Source: a bacterium UBA2214 (GTDB lineage: Bacteria; Zhuqueibacterota; Zhuqueibacteria; Residuimicrobiales; Residuimicrobiaceae). From it: a stretch of DNA of 27,115 nt. The stretch is from the NCBI GenBank assembly GCA_002327255.1, contig DCUM01000146.1:1-27115 (forward strand). The letters are read 5' to 3'. The position numbers and the translations under genes were made by a program. The notes beneath the pieces were generated by a model. It was given only the letters and a program-made list of their open reading frames with translations, ran no database searches and had not been told where the DNA came from. Every line of letters starts with the position of its first letter. Positions within the stretch are counted from its first letter, which is position 1. This document shows positions 6,353 to 14,378 of the stretch, piece after piece.

Positions 6353-7722
6353 GAAATCTCCTCCATCCGGGCGGTGAAATGGCGCAGCAGCGGCGCTTCA
6401 TGAATCAGCCGCAGCCCCCTGATGGTATCACGCTTTTTATGGATATCAATGATCGAATCCGCCACATAACTCATGTGCATCGAGGTGTAGACCCTTCTGG
6501 GAACGGCGAGGCGCACCAGTTCCAGCTCCGGGAATTTTTCACCACCCGCGGCATCTTTTTCGCCGAACATGAGACCGCCGATCTCCACGGCGCGGATGCC
6601 CGCTTCGCGGTACAGCGCCACCACCAGCGCCTGTCCCGGATATTGCTGACGCGGAATATGCGGCAAAAAGGCCTTGGCGTTGAGAAACACCGCATGGCCG
6701 CCCACCGGACGCACAAAGGGCACACCCGCTTTATGCAGCATCTCGCCCAGATAGCGAATCTGCCCGATGCGGAAGGCGAGATAATCCTCGTCGAGAACCT
6801 CCTCGAGGCCGCGCGCAATGGCCTCGAGATCCCTGCCCGCCAAACCGCCATAGGTGGGAAATCCCTCCACCACAATCAACAGATTGGCGGCCTTTTCCGC
6901 CCAGGCATCGTCGTTCATGGCGATGAATCCGCCGATGTTGACCAGTCCGTCCTTCTTGGCGCTCATGGTGCAGCCGTCGGCATGGGAAAAAAGTTCGCAT
7001 GCAATCTCGAAGACGCTTTTGCGGGCGTAGCCCGCTTCCCGCTCCTTGATGAAATAACAGTTTTCGGCAAAGCGGCAGGCATCGATGAAGAGCGGCCGCT
7101 GGTATTTGCGGGCGATGGCGCTCACCGCGCGCACATTCTCCATGGAGACCGGCTGCCCGCCGGCGCTGTTGTTGGTGACCGTGAGCATCACCAGGGGAAT
7201 GCGTTCCGCGCCCACTTCCTGAAAAAGCCGCTCCAGTTTGGCGGGATCCATGTTGCCTTTGAAAGGATGCCCGATCTCCGGATCCATGGCCTCGTCGATG
7301 GCCAGATCCACGGGCACGCCGTGTTTGTGCATGACGTTGGCGCGCGTGGTATCGAAATGAATGTTGTTGGGCACGATGTCGCCCTCTTTCAGGGCCACGG
7401 AAAAGAGCAGGTTCTCCGCGGAGCGGCCCTGATGGGTGGGGATGATGTTTTTAAAACCGAAAATGCGTTTGACCGCGGCTTCGAAATGGTAATAGTTCTT
7501 GCTGCCGGCGTAGGACTCATCACCGAGCATGATGCCGGCCCACTGGTAGTCGCTCATGGCCGAAGTGCCGCTGTCGGTGAGCAGATCGACATAGATGCTC
7601 TCGGCGGGGAGGTTGAAGACATTGAAACCCGCTTCGCGAATGAGGCGGTCGCGTTCTTCACGGGTGGTTTTTTTGATGCGTTCGACGACTTTGATGCGAA
7701 AGGGTTCAGCGGGAAATTGCAT
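6349..7722 (-). CDS. tnaA: Tryptophanase (PLP-dependent beta-eliminating lyase)
   Basis: A 457-residue protein over the full length of the tryptophanase/tyrosine phenol-lyase family. Visible landmarks are FDTTRANV (substrate region), IDACRFAENCYFI (PLP ring Asp and Arg), the Schiff-base lysine in MSAKKDGLVNIGGF, the FPTYGGLAGRD loop and RYLGEMLHKAGVP. The segment IRAVEIGG has a neutral residue where tyrosine phenol-lyase has its substrate-binding Arg (MERG), which favours tryptophanase: L-tryptophan to indole, pyruvate and ammonia. The start at 7722 is set by AGGAGA 4 nt upstream and by the family N-terminus; the frame stays open upstream but that extension is not family sequence. It has its own promoter candidate and is coupled to the HAD gene. 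Tyrosine phenol-lyase remains the main alternative. Confidence 0.87.
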   Translation of the reverse strand: MQFPAEPFRIKVVERIKKTTREERDRLIREAGFNVFNLPAESIYVDLLTDSGTSAMSDYQWAGIMLGDESYAGSKNYYHFEAAVKRIFGFKNIIPTHQGRSAENLLFSVALKEGDIVPNNIHFDTTRANVMHKHGVPVDLAIDEAMDPEIGHPFKGNMDPAKLERLFQEVGAERIPLVMLTVTNNSAGGQPVSMENVRAVSAIARKYQRPLFIDACRFAENCYFIKEREAGYARKSVFEIACELFSHADGCTMSAKKDGLVNIGGFIAMNDDAWAEKAANLLIVVEGFPTYGGLAGRDLEAIARGLEEVLDEDYLAFRIGQIRYLGEMLHKAGVPFVRPVGGHAVFLNAKAFLPHIPRQQYPGQALVVALYREAGIRAVEIGGLMFGEKDAAGGEKFPELELVRLAVPRRVYTSMHMSYVADSIIDIHKKRDTIRGLRLIHEAPLLRHFTARMEEIS

Positions 7723-7758
7723 GGAATCTCCTGTAATGGTCTTCTTTTTCAGCGCCTC

Positions 7759-7787
7759 AAAATAGCAAAGAAGGAGATCATCTGCAA
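7759..7787 (-). promoter_or_regulatory. Promoter for tryptophanase-HAD operon
   Basis: Minus-strand TTGCAG (7782-7787), 17-nt spacer, TATTTT (7759-7764). It also satisfies TTG-N20-TAnnTTG. It lies about 37 nt upstream of the tryptophanase ATG and leaves no room for a tnaC-type leader peptide. Confidence 0.45.
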
Positions 7788-7838
7788 TGAATTTGTTCGT
7801 CATGTCGTGCACGGGCGATGAAAGCGAAGTGACGGCCT

Positions 7839-8942
7839 TTACTCGCTCCGCTCCTTCTCTCCCCGCAGATAGTCCAGCACTGCCCGCGCCACCACCGCGT
7901 GCCCGTAATCGTTCCAGTGCGCATCCCAATCCCAGTTGAAGCGGCGCCGGTGCACCTGGAAATCGCGGGCAAACGCCTCCGTCAAATCGAGACACTCCAC
8001 GCCGTTTTCCTGACAAATCCGCGCAAACAGCTTGTTGATCCAGAGGATGCTGCTCTCTTCCAGTTGGCCGGCATAGATGTCGTAGCGCGGGCCGTCCATC
8101 ATCAGGATCAGGCGTCTGCCCGCATTCTCTTTTTTCAGGGTGGTGATGACGTAGCGCATCACCGCTTCGAGATCGCCGCGGTATTTATGCTGCACCGCCA
8201 CATCCACATTGGCGTTATAGACCGGCCGGCGCCGGAACATGAGGTTCTGGTTGAGGCGGTAGACGTTGAGATTATAGTAGAGATAGCGGAACAGGGCGCT
8301 GCGCTTCAGCCACTGTCCCCGCGCCAGTTTCAGATTTGAGGGCGGAATCTCGATGATCCCCTCCGGCCGCACGGCGAGCTGCAGGCATTCCGGATGGACT
8401 TCATAGTCGTGCAGACTCTCGACGAAATCGTTGTGGACGAAATGCACCAGGATGCCATCCGGCGCAAAACGCCGGACGTAGCGGTTGAGGTGGAGATAGT
8501 GCGACGCGGGGATGCCCGACTTGCCGAAACTGTACACTTCATGCCCCGGCCCCAGCGCTCTCTCCAGCAACGCCATGAAATTGGCATCGACATCGATGAG
8601 GAGTGCCGCGATGTAGGAATCGCCGATGACGCACAGGCGCTGCTTCGCGCTGTCCCGCTCCGTCCGGTAATCATGGAGATGATTCCAGCCTTCGTTGTTG
8701 ATGTGCCAGCGCGCCCTCACCTGGGCCCACTTGCCCGAGGTGACCAGACCGTCGGGTTGCAAACGGTTGTCGTAGCGGATCATTTTTTCCGCGGCATCGA
8801 AATAGAGGTCGGGCGGATGCGAGGCGGGGATGATCCAGCGGAAAACGCCTTCGAGGAGGAGCAAGAAAAACAGCAGCGCCGGCAGGCTGACCAGCAGCAG
8901 ATTTTTGAGGAGGATTTTCACCTTCCCCGACATCATCATCAC
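7839..8942 (-). CDS. Membrane-anchored SGNH/GDSL-type hydrolase
   Basis: A 367-residue protein with a single N-terminal membrane helix (about residues 10-30), so the domain is probably periplasmic. SGNH-family marks are VIGDSY with Ser109 as nucleophile, GKSGIPASHY (Gly block), VHFVHNDF (Asn block) and the C-terminal DAHWNDYGH with Asp340 and His342 completing the triad. These enzymes are esterases or acyltransferases on lipids or polysaccharides; the D-x-HWNxxGH ending is common in membrane-linked O-acyltransferase partner proteins (AlgJ/AlgX-like). No acyltransferase gene is adjacent, so the substrate is unknown. The start is one of four consecutive ATG codons; AAGGTG directly before them favours the third or fourth. 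It lies 116 bp before tryptophanase and is probably a separate unit. Confidence 0.82.
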   Translation of the reverse strand: MMMMSGKVKILLKNLLLVSLPALLFFLLLLEGVFRWIIPASHPPDLYFDAAEKMIRYDNRLQPDGLVTSGKWAQVRARWHINNEGWNHLHDYRTERDSAKQRLCVIGDSYIAALLIDVDANFMALLERALGPGHEVYSFGKSGIPASHYLHLNRYVRRFAPDGILVHFVHNDFVESLHDYEVHPECLQLAVRPEGIIEIPPSNLKLARGQWLKRSALFRYLYYNLNVYRLNQNLMFRRRPVYNANVDVAVQHKYRGDLEAVMRYVITTLKKENAGRRLILMMDGPRYDIYAGQLEESSILWINKLFARICQENGVECLDLTEAFARDFQVHRRRFNWDWDAHWNDYGHAVVARAVLDYLRGEKERSE

Positions 8943-9043
8943 CTTGTTATGAGTTACGATGGTACAGCCGGCCCCGGTGGGTGTTCGAATGACCGAGGCC
9001 GTTGCGCGTTAATCAGAATCCACATTCTGCATCCGGAATCCAG

Positions 9044-9063
9044 GGGGGCAGCCAGCAGCCCCC
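9044..9063 (-). terminator. GC-rich hairpin right after the membrane-protein stop
   Basis: Stem GGGGGC/GCCCCC (9058-9063 with 9044-9049) and an 8-nt loop directly follow the TGA at 9064. There is no U-tract, so it may be a Rho-type or RNA-stabilising 3' structure and not an intrinsic terminator. Confidence 0.35.
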
Positions 9064-9768
9064 TCAATGCTCGCCTTGCAAGGTGCTACCCACCCTGTCA
9101 TGATGCATCGCCAGGGTCGCCACCAGCTCCTCGATCTGATTGAGCTTGTAGCGCGCCGCTTCGCGCAGACAGCCATACAACGCAAAGCCCATCACCAGCA
9201 GCATCAGCCCAAACGCCTGATGCGTGGGCGGGGCATCGGGCAAGAGACCGCTTTTCCACAAGATGATGCTGCCCATCCAGATCAGCAGCGCAAAAGCGAC
9301 CCCGTCATAGGTCGCTGCCATGACCCAGTAGCGTTTGCACAACGCCATCGAAGGCGCCAGCTCCGGCGTCTCGCGCAGCTCGGCCCACAGGCGCACATAG
9401 AGACTGTGCAAACCGCGGGGATTGCGCTCCAGATAGGGCTTGTAGAGTGGAAACTCGTCCAGGCCATGGGCCTCGAGGACCGCCCGAAATATTGTAACAA
9501 AACCTTTCTGTGAACCCAGCAGCAAGCCGCGCAACCAGCGTCCCAGCGCGAAACAGATCAAACCACTCAGATAGCAGATGAAAAACAGGCTGACCAGCAG
9601 GGAAGTTCCGCTCAACATCACCGGCCACGCCAGGTGGTAATGATAGGTCAGAAACCACAACGCACCCGATGCCGCGGCGCCGCTGATCAGAAACGACAGA
9701 TCGAGGATGTCAAAAAAATCGCCGATCTTTGCAAAAATCACCCGGATGGCTTCCCCTAACTCTTTCAT
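9064..9768 (-). CDS. Four-helix membrane protein of unknown function
   Basis: A 234-residue protein I do not recognise. Hydrophobic segments at about residues 22-42, 48-73, 150-172 and 184-204 give four membrane helices in two hairpins around a hydrophilic middle portion (about 78-145). The C-terminal ~30 residues are charged (ARYKLNQIEELVATLAMHHDR). No catalytic motif is evident. It starts 3 nt after the HD-domain gene ends, and that gene follows the PdxJ-like gene by 10 nt, so the three form a tight operon. The large cytosolic or periplasmic middle loop could bind the HD protein; this is speculation from the arrangement. Confidence 0.7.
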   Translation of the reverse strand: MKELGEAIRVIFAKIGDFFDILDLSFLISGAAASGALWFLTYHYHLAWPVMLSGTSLLVSLFFICYLSGLICFALGRWLRGLLLGSQKGFVTIFRAVLEAHGLDEFPLYKPYLERNPRGLHSLYVRLWAELRETPELAPSMALCKRYWVMAATYDGVAFALLIWMGSIILWKSGLLPDAPPTHQAFGLMLLVMGFALYGCLREAARYKLNQIEELVATLAMHHDRVGSTLQGEH

Positions 9769-9771
9769 ACA

Positions 9772-10305
9772 CTATCCTTTCAAGGGTTCGAAATTCATGA
9801 AATCCGCGTGATGAACGATCACCGCCTCGGGGGTGCGATAGCCGCCGTCGCCTTCCCTGGCGTGCACGGCGATGATGTGGACGATCTCGTCGGGCAGCTC
9901 GTGCCGCGCCGCCAGGTTGGCGCCGCTGAAGGGATGGCGCAGCAGCCTGCCGTTGCTGCTCTTGACGAATTTTCCGGCCGACTTGCGGTATTCGAGCAGC
10001 TTGCCGATGTCGTGCAGCAGGCCCCCGGATACGATGAGATCCATGGAAAGCGCATAGTGGGCGGCGTAGTGCTGCTCAAGCACTTTTGCCGAGGCGATGG
10101 CGGTCTGCGTCACCGCCTGGACGTGGGTGCGAAAACTCACCACACAATCGGGAATGAGCAGCGTGAAAGGGATGACATCCAAATCCTCGACTTCCCAGCC
10201 GCCGAGCTTTAAAGCGTCCAGCCAGCACGCGACTGTTTTGGCGCGCAATTCACTGTCTTGAATCAATTGGAACTCCGGCAGCAAAGAGAGTAGCTTTTTC
10301 TCCAT
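9772..10305 (-). CDS. HD-domain phosphohydrolase
   Basis: A 177-residue cytoplasmic protein whose second half is an HD domain: His61 in FRTHVQAV, the HD doublet His98-Asp99 in LLHDIGKLLEY, then His124 (LRHPFSGA), His148 (AVHAREG) and a late Asp168 (VHHADF). This is a full metal-ligand set for a mono- or di-metal phosphohydrolase. HD proteins of this size act on nucleotides, cyclic nucleotides or other phosphoesters; specificity is not readable. It sits between the PdxJ-like gene (10-nt gap) and the membrane protein (3-nt gap), so a shared pathway is likely. The start at 10305 places the N-terminal helical part (MEKKLLSLLPEF) in frame; no upstream alternative is better. Confidence 0.82.
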   Translation of the reverse strand: MEKKLLSLLPEFQLIQDSELRAKTVACWLDALKLGGWEVEDLDVIPFTLLIPDCVVSFRTHVQAVTQTAIASAKVLEQHYAAHYALSMDLIVSGGLLHDIGKLLEYRKSAGKFVKSSNGRLLRHPFSGANLAARHELPDEIVHIIAVHAREGDGGYRTPEAVIVHHADFMNFEPLKG

Positions 10306-10315
10306 AAAGCGTCCT

Positions 10316-11035
10316 CTATCTGTGTTCGAGCAATGTTTTCATGGACGCGATGGCGCGGTCGATGCCCATCATGACCGCGCGGGAGAGGATGGCGCGGCCG
10401 ACGTTGATCTCCTCGATCATCGGGATGGCCGCGATATCGCGCAGATTCTGATAATGGAGTCCGCGGCCCGCCGCGACGCCAATGCCGAGTTTGTTGGCCG
10501 CAGCCGCCACGGCGCGCAACCGCTCCACCTGCTCGGTCATGGTGCCCAAATCCTCCACGGCGGACAAGGGCATGGTATTGAGCTGAATATAATCGACGCC
10601 GGCGCGCGCCGCCGCGCGAATCTGCTGCGGATCCGGCGGCACCAGGGCGCTCACCACCACATTGTTGGCGCGCAACGCCGCAGCCACCTCCTCCATATAA
10701 TCCATATTCTTTTCGACATCCAGCGAGACCTCATCGCCCTGTTTCTCCTCCGTCGCCGGCAGCAGCGTCACCATATCCGGCAGAACGTGGATTGCCCGTT
10801 TGACCATTTCTTCTTCCAGGGGAACGACCAGGTTCAGATGCGTTCTGACCACCTCTTTCAGAACCATGAGATCGCGGTCGCTGATATCGGAGCGATCCTG
10901 ACGCAGTTGCACCACGATGCCGTCGATGCCGGCCAGTTCGGCCGCCATGGCGACCGCGACCGGATCCGGTTCCCGCTTGCGATTCAGGTTGCGCAACCGC
11001 GCCGCATAATTGACACACAGACAAAGTCTTGCCAT
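10316..11035 (-). CDS. PdxJ-like TIM-barrel protein lacking canonical catalytic residues
   Basis: At 239 residues it matches pyridoxine 5'-phosphate synthase (PdxJ) end to end: a PDPV block, LRQDRSDISDRD, the ATEEK...SLDVEKN region, AGRGLHYQN and EINVGRAILSRAV. The residues that define PdxJ catalysis are nevertheless changed. The usual N-x-D-H-x-A-T-L-R is VNYAARLR (Asp-His gone, two residues shorter), VHLREDR is VQLRQDR, (L/M)NLEMA is LNLVVP, EIHTG is QLNTM, NAGHGL is AAGRGL and NIGHA is NVGRA. The glycines of the phosphate-binding loops remain. It is therefore a PdxJ paralogue that probably does not make pyridoxine phosphate by the known mechanism. It may bind a phosphorylated ligand or catalyse another reaction. 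ATG at 11035 follows GAGGGAAG. First gene of a trio with the HD and membrane proteins. Confidence 0.8.
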   Translation of the reverse strand: MARLCLCVNYAARLRNLNRKREPDPVAVAMAAELAGIDGIVVQLRQDRSDISDRDLMVLKEVVRTHLNLVVPLEEEMVKRAIHVLPDMVTLLPATEEKQGDEVSLDVEKNMDYMEEVAAALRANNVVVSALVPPDPQQIRAAARAGVDYIQLNTMPLSAVEDLGTMTEQVERLRAVAAAANKLGIGVAAGRGLHYQNLRDIAAIPMIEEINVGRAILSRAVMMGIDRAIASMKTLLEHR

Positions 11036-11143
11036 GATCTTCCCTCACTTTCGGCTTTCCCGCACACGTGACATTCCACGGCCCTGGACGCCGCCGCTCC
11101 GGAGATTCCATGAACCGCAGCAACCCCGGGGTCGCCGGGAACT

Positions 11144-12334
11144 CTAGTTGAACAATGCGCTGATAGAGACGAAGCGGATGCCCTGCTGTTCCAGCTGCGG
11201 CATCATCCGCTCCAACACCGTAAAGGTCTTTTTGCGCATGTGGGCGATGGCGATCACCCGGCCCTGCTGCTCCGCCATCTCCGCCATCCGCTGCATCTGG
11301 CGCTCGATAAATGCCTCATCATTTTCCGCATCGAGAAAAATCTGGTTGGCCCCGACCGGCACCTTGAGTTGACGCGCCACATCGACGGCCACACTCGCGG
11401 GATTGGTGCGGCTGTCGATGAAGATCTTGTTCATCCGTTTCAGTTCGCTCAACAGCGCGCGCATCACCGCCGCTTCGGCGGTCACCCTGGAGCCCTGATG
11501 ATTGTTCATGCCGATGGCATGGGGCATTTTCGCAAAGGCCTGCTGGACACGCAGGCGCACCGTGCCGCCGTCCATGCCCGACAACAGGGTGTAGCCTTCA
11601 TCCGAGAATTTTTCGTTGAGCGGCTCCATGGGCATGTGCACGAGAACTTCCCGGTTCGCGAGTTTGGCGTCCCGGGCCACTTTGGCGGTCTGCTCCAGTC
11701 CGGGGATGATGGAAATGGTCAGGGGTTTCGGATAAAAGAGAAATTTCTGCACCAGGTCGTTATAGGCATAGCCAAAATCGTCGATGATGATGGCCGCCTC
11801 TCCATGCACGGCGGAGAGGGACTCGCGGCGGTATAAAACCAGCTTGATGGCCTTTTTATCATCGATGGTGATGGTCAGGTCGACGCGGTTTCTGCGGCGA
11901 TCCTCGCTGGTGTGGACGACCCTGGCGTTCCCTTTGTTCAGCTTTTCCTGCAGGGTGAAATGAAAGCGATGATAATTGAAATCCCCGGGAATGGACGCGG
12001 TATAGGCATCCCCGCTGCGGCGAATGGTTTGCGACTTGAAGCGGTAATCCGCCATGGTTTTGCGCAGGGCGTCCAGCACGGGTTCCGCTTCCTGTGCCGA
12101 AGCGGCGGGCAAGCCGGGTGCAGCGGGCCGCACGGCCGCCGGGGTGGTGGCCGGCCGCGATTCAGGGATCACTTCAACGTCCTGGCGCGCCGGTGTACGC
12201 ATGAGCACAAAGAGATGCGCGGCAAGCAGCACGACCACCAGAATCGCAAGGCTGACTGGGAGACGATATTTTTTCAGGTCGATGGGCTCCTTGGACGGGT
12301 CACTCATTTCAGGCTTGCGAAAAAATCGTTTCAT
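11144..12334 (-). CDS. Divergent polysaccharide deacetylase family protein (YibQ-like)
   Basis: A 396-residue protein with a short cytoplasmic N-terminus, one membrane helix (about 28-48), a Pro/Ala-rich linker (about 55-85) and a C-terminal divergent polysaccharide deacetylase domain (PF04748 type). Marks of the domain are AAIIIDDFGY with the paired Asp, LTISIIPGLE, VLVHMPMEP, IGMNNHQGSRVT with the His, IFIDSRTNP and VIAIAHMRKKTF near the end. YibQ-type proteins are predicted periplasmic and often accompany murein hydrolase activators; no EnvC-like gene is next to it here. The activity of the family is not established, so deacetylation is only a fold-based expectation. The downstream lipoprotein-like gene at 12347-12949 precedes it in transcription by 12 nt, so they are an operon. 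Confidence 0.85.
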   Translation of the reverse strand: MKRFFRKPEMSDPSKEPIDLKKYRLPVSLAILVVVLLAAHLFVLMRTPARQDVEVIPESRPATTPAAVRPAAPGLPAASAQEAEPVLDALRKTMADYRFKSQTIRRSGDAYTASIPGDFNYHRFHFTLQEKLNKGNARVVHTSEDRRRNRVDLTITIDDKKAIKLVLYRRESLSAVHGEAAIIIDDFGYAYNDLVQKFLFYPKPLTISIIPGLEQTAKVARDAKLANREVLVHMPMEPLNEKFSDEGYTLLSGMDGGTVRLRVQQAFAKMPHAIGMNNHQGSRVTAEAAVMRALLSELKRMNKIFIDSRTNPASVAVDVARQLKVPVGANQIFLDAENDEAFIERQMQRMAEMAEQQGRVIAIAHMRKKTFTVLERMMPQLEQQGIRFVSISALFN

Positions 12335-12346
12335 GCCGGATTCTTT

Positions 12347-12949
12347 CTATTTGCCAAAAAAGGCGCGCAAAACGCTCCATGCCGGCTGATCGGCCGTGGC
12401 AAAATCGGACCATCTGTAGATATACCATAAATCTTCGTCGGAACGGCGCAAACGGAATTCCGCCTGACCGCGGAACTGCCGCGGACACCCGGCGCTTTGC
12501 TGCTTGTGTCCCAGCGTCAGCACATAATCCTGCACCAGCACGACAGAATCCTGAAAGGCATTCTCCCGGATCAGGGTCAGGGTTAATGTGCTCAGCGAAT
12601 CTCCGGGCAGATAGGCCAGGAGCTGGTTGAGGTAATTGCGTTCGCTCTCCTTGCTCCACTCCTGGAACAGTCCGGGATTGGCCGCAGCCACCGAGGACTC
12701 GGGAATATAACGGAATGAAACCGCAGCGGTGCCCGTATCCGCCAGACAGCGCAAATAGTTCTGACTATTCTTTTCCGTGACGGCCGTGCGCAAATTGATC
12801 ATCACATAATTGGGGGATGTGGGCTGCACCCAATTGGATTGTGAAGCGTTGGGCGTTTCCGGTTCGCGCGTGCTGAATGGGGTTTTGCATGACAGCGATG
12901 CAAAAATCAATCCAGCGAGAAAAAGACCGCTGAGCCATTTTGGGGTCAT
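12347..12949 (-). CDS. Probable lipoprotein of unknown function
   Basis: About 200 residues, not recognised. The N-terminus MTPKWLSGLFLAGLIFASLSC is a lipoprotein-type signal with Cys21, although the -3 residue is Ser where Leu is usual. The mature part is a compact alpha/beta domain ('NLRTAVTEKNSQNYLRCLAD', 'LWYIYRWSDF') of the size and pattern seen in NTF2-like or SnoaL-like periplasmic domains. That resemblance is weak. I chose the ATG at 12949; a TTG at 12961 would add four residues, and neither has a good ribosome site. It is transcribed just ahead of the YibQ-like gene (12-nt gap) and 74 bp after the DUF4921 gene. Confidence 0.68.
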   Translation of the reverse strand: MTPKWLSGLFLAGLIFASLSCKTPFSTREPETPNASQSNWVQPTSPNYVMINLRTAVTEKNSQNYLRCLADTGTAAVSFRYIPESSVAAANPGLFQEWSKESERNYLNQLLAYLPGDSLSTLTLTLIRENAFQDSVVLVQDYVLTLGHKQQSAGCPRQFRGQAEFRLRRSDEDLWYIYRWSDFATADQPAWSVLRAFFGK

Positions 12950-13035
12950 ATGGTGGTCCAAATTTCCAGCCCCGGTATCGGGCGCCGGGGTTTAGCAGAA
13001 AAACCGGGACGGCCGGCGCGCTCCATCACAGCGCA

Positions 13036-14367
13036 TCATTCGATGGGGCGCTGGTAATATTTAAGCGAATTGGGTTTCACCGGGCACTCTTCGGCGATCA
13101 ACAGCCAGCCCAGTTTGCGCTGGTCGCGCAATGCAAAAAGACGCGGCACCAGTTTGTCGCGCAGTTCACTGAGCGACATGGGATTGACATAAATTTTCGT
13201 GCCGCCTTCGAAGCCGGCGTTGATATTGACGCGCCACTTGATCAGCACATGCCAGGGGATGGGGATGATGCTGTCGATGGGCATGTAATACCACTCTTCA
13301 TTGCATGATATTTGTGATCCGCTCGCGGCGTGTATCGCATGCACCAGGTCGCTGAAACCGTGCAGCTCTTCCGGTGTATGTTCGCCGGGCCGGCAGTTGA
13401 CGCTTTTCGAATAGATGGCGACCGAGGGATAGCGATGGCCGAGATCCACAAACGCGATGGCATAATCATTTTCACAGATGACGTTGTTGTTCAGCGCCGC
13501 GAAATTGGCCGCATACTCGTTGTACATGTTCTTGTTGTTGGCAGCCAGCCGCAGCTCCCGTTCCAGCGACACCCCCCACTCATCGAGGCCGACGATTTGT
13601 GTGTGCAAATGGTCGAAAGAAGCGCCCGCTTCCTTGCGCCAATTCTGGTAAACGGCAATATAACGCAGGTAGCGGTTATTTTCGTACATCTCATTCATGG
13701 CTTCGATGCTGAAGTGAAAGTACTGATAATGTTCCTCCGGCGTCAGTTCGCCCGAAGAACAGAGCTGGGAATCGAATTCGGCCTCATCGACATAGTGCCG
13801 CCGCGGCACGATCAACTCGTGAAAACCGCCAAAAAACGCATCGGCCATCTCAAATTTGTCGTCTTCGGGTATCGCCTGGAGGTCTTCCTCCGCATGACCC
13901 GAATATTTGAGCTTGAGATCAACAATGGACAACACATGCCGGCGTCCCTGTTCATCGGACAGATACCGCTCCTTCCACAGCCGGTTTTTGTCGGTGAGGT
14001 GGTAGTGAAAATTTTTCTTCCAATAGTCGATGGTGACGATTTCAAACAGATTGGGAATGCGTCTGAACTCGGCGGCCTGTTTGACAACGTCGCTGGCGCT
14101 GAGCCGGTCCTGGACGACATAATGGCCGTCGCGGAGGATGAGGCGCGACTTTTCCGGCGGGGTCATCAAATATTTTTGCGGACAAAAATGGCAGTGATCC
14201 TGCGTATCCGGCAGCGCGATTTTTTGCGCGGTGGCGGGTATACCCGTGAATATCGGCCGGTTCTTGCGGCCGGGAATGTACCATACTTCCGTGCCGGTAA
14301 AAGGATTATACTGCTTCTCGGTGCCATCCGGCATGGTGCGGATCATGGCGCCATTGTTGTCGTTCAT
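13036..14367 (-). CDS. DUF4921-like, GalT/HIT-superfamily protein
   Basis: A 443-residue cytoplasmic protein. It shows a CHFCPQ zinc-type pair near residue 60 and the stretch AGASFDHLHTQIVG at about 250, where H-L-H-T-Q matches the His-x-His-x-Gln active-site triplet of the galactose-1-phosphate uridylyltransferase branch of the HIT superfamily. Further blocks (VPRRHY near 190, EEWYYMPIDSIIPIPWHVLIKWRVNINAGFEGG near 345-375) fit the DUF4921 family. Nucleotidylyl transfer to or from a sugar phosphate is the expected chemistry; the true substrate is not known. It begins 11 nt after the peptidase gene ends, so the two share a transcript. Sugar nucleotide metabolism would link it loosely with the phosphoglucomutase in this window. 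Confidence 0.72.
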   Translation of the reverse strand: MNDNNGAMIRTMPDGTEKQYNPFTGTEVWYIPGRKNRPIFTGIPATAQKIALPDTQDHCHFCPQKYLMTPPEKSRLILRDGHYVVQDRLSASDVVKQAAEFRRIPNLFEIVTIDYWKKNFHYHLTDKNRLWKERYLSDEQGRRHVLSIVDLKLKYSGHAEEDLQAIPEDDKFEMADAFFGGFHELIVPRRHYVDEAEFDSQLCSSGELTPEEHYQYFHFSIEAMNEMYENNRYLRYIAVYQNWRKEAGASFDHLHTQIVGLDEWGVSLERELRLAANNKNMYNEYAANFAALNNNVICENDYAIAFVDLGHRYPSVAIYSKSVNCRPGEHTPEELHGFSDLVHAIHAASGSQISCNEEWYYMPIDSIIPIPWHVLIKWRVNINAGFEGGTKIYVNPMSLSELRDKLVPRLFALRDQRKLGWLLIAEECPVKPNSLKYYQRPIE

Positions 14368-14378
14368 GGCAACCCCGG

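Noticed and set aside
6379..7821. Long open frame antisense to tryptophanase
   Set aside because: The opposite strand encodes a complete, motif-rich enzyme; the antisense protein is His/Gly/Ala-rich shadow sequence with no family marks. The same applies to antisense frames at 14568-16079, 16306-17676 and 23623-24888.
7723..8016. N-terminal extension of tryptophanase
   Set aside because: The frame stays open upstream, but the family N-terminus and the AGGAGA site place the start at 7722, and the extension overlaps the end of the SGNH hydrolase gene and the promoter.
11036..11143. Short frame with CxxC reading across the pdxJ-like start
   Set aside because: It lies mostly over the PdxJ-like coding region in another frame; the gap itself holds only a weak CCCGG/CCGGG stem.
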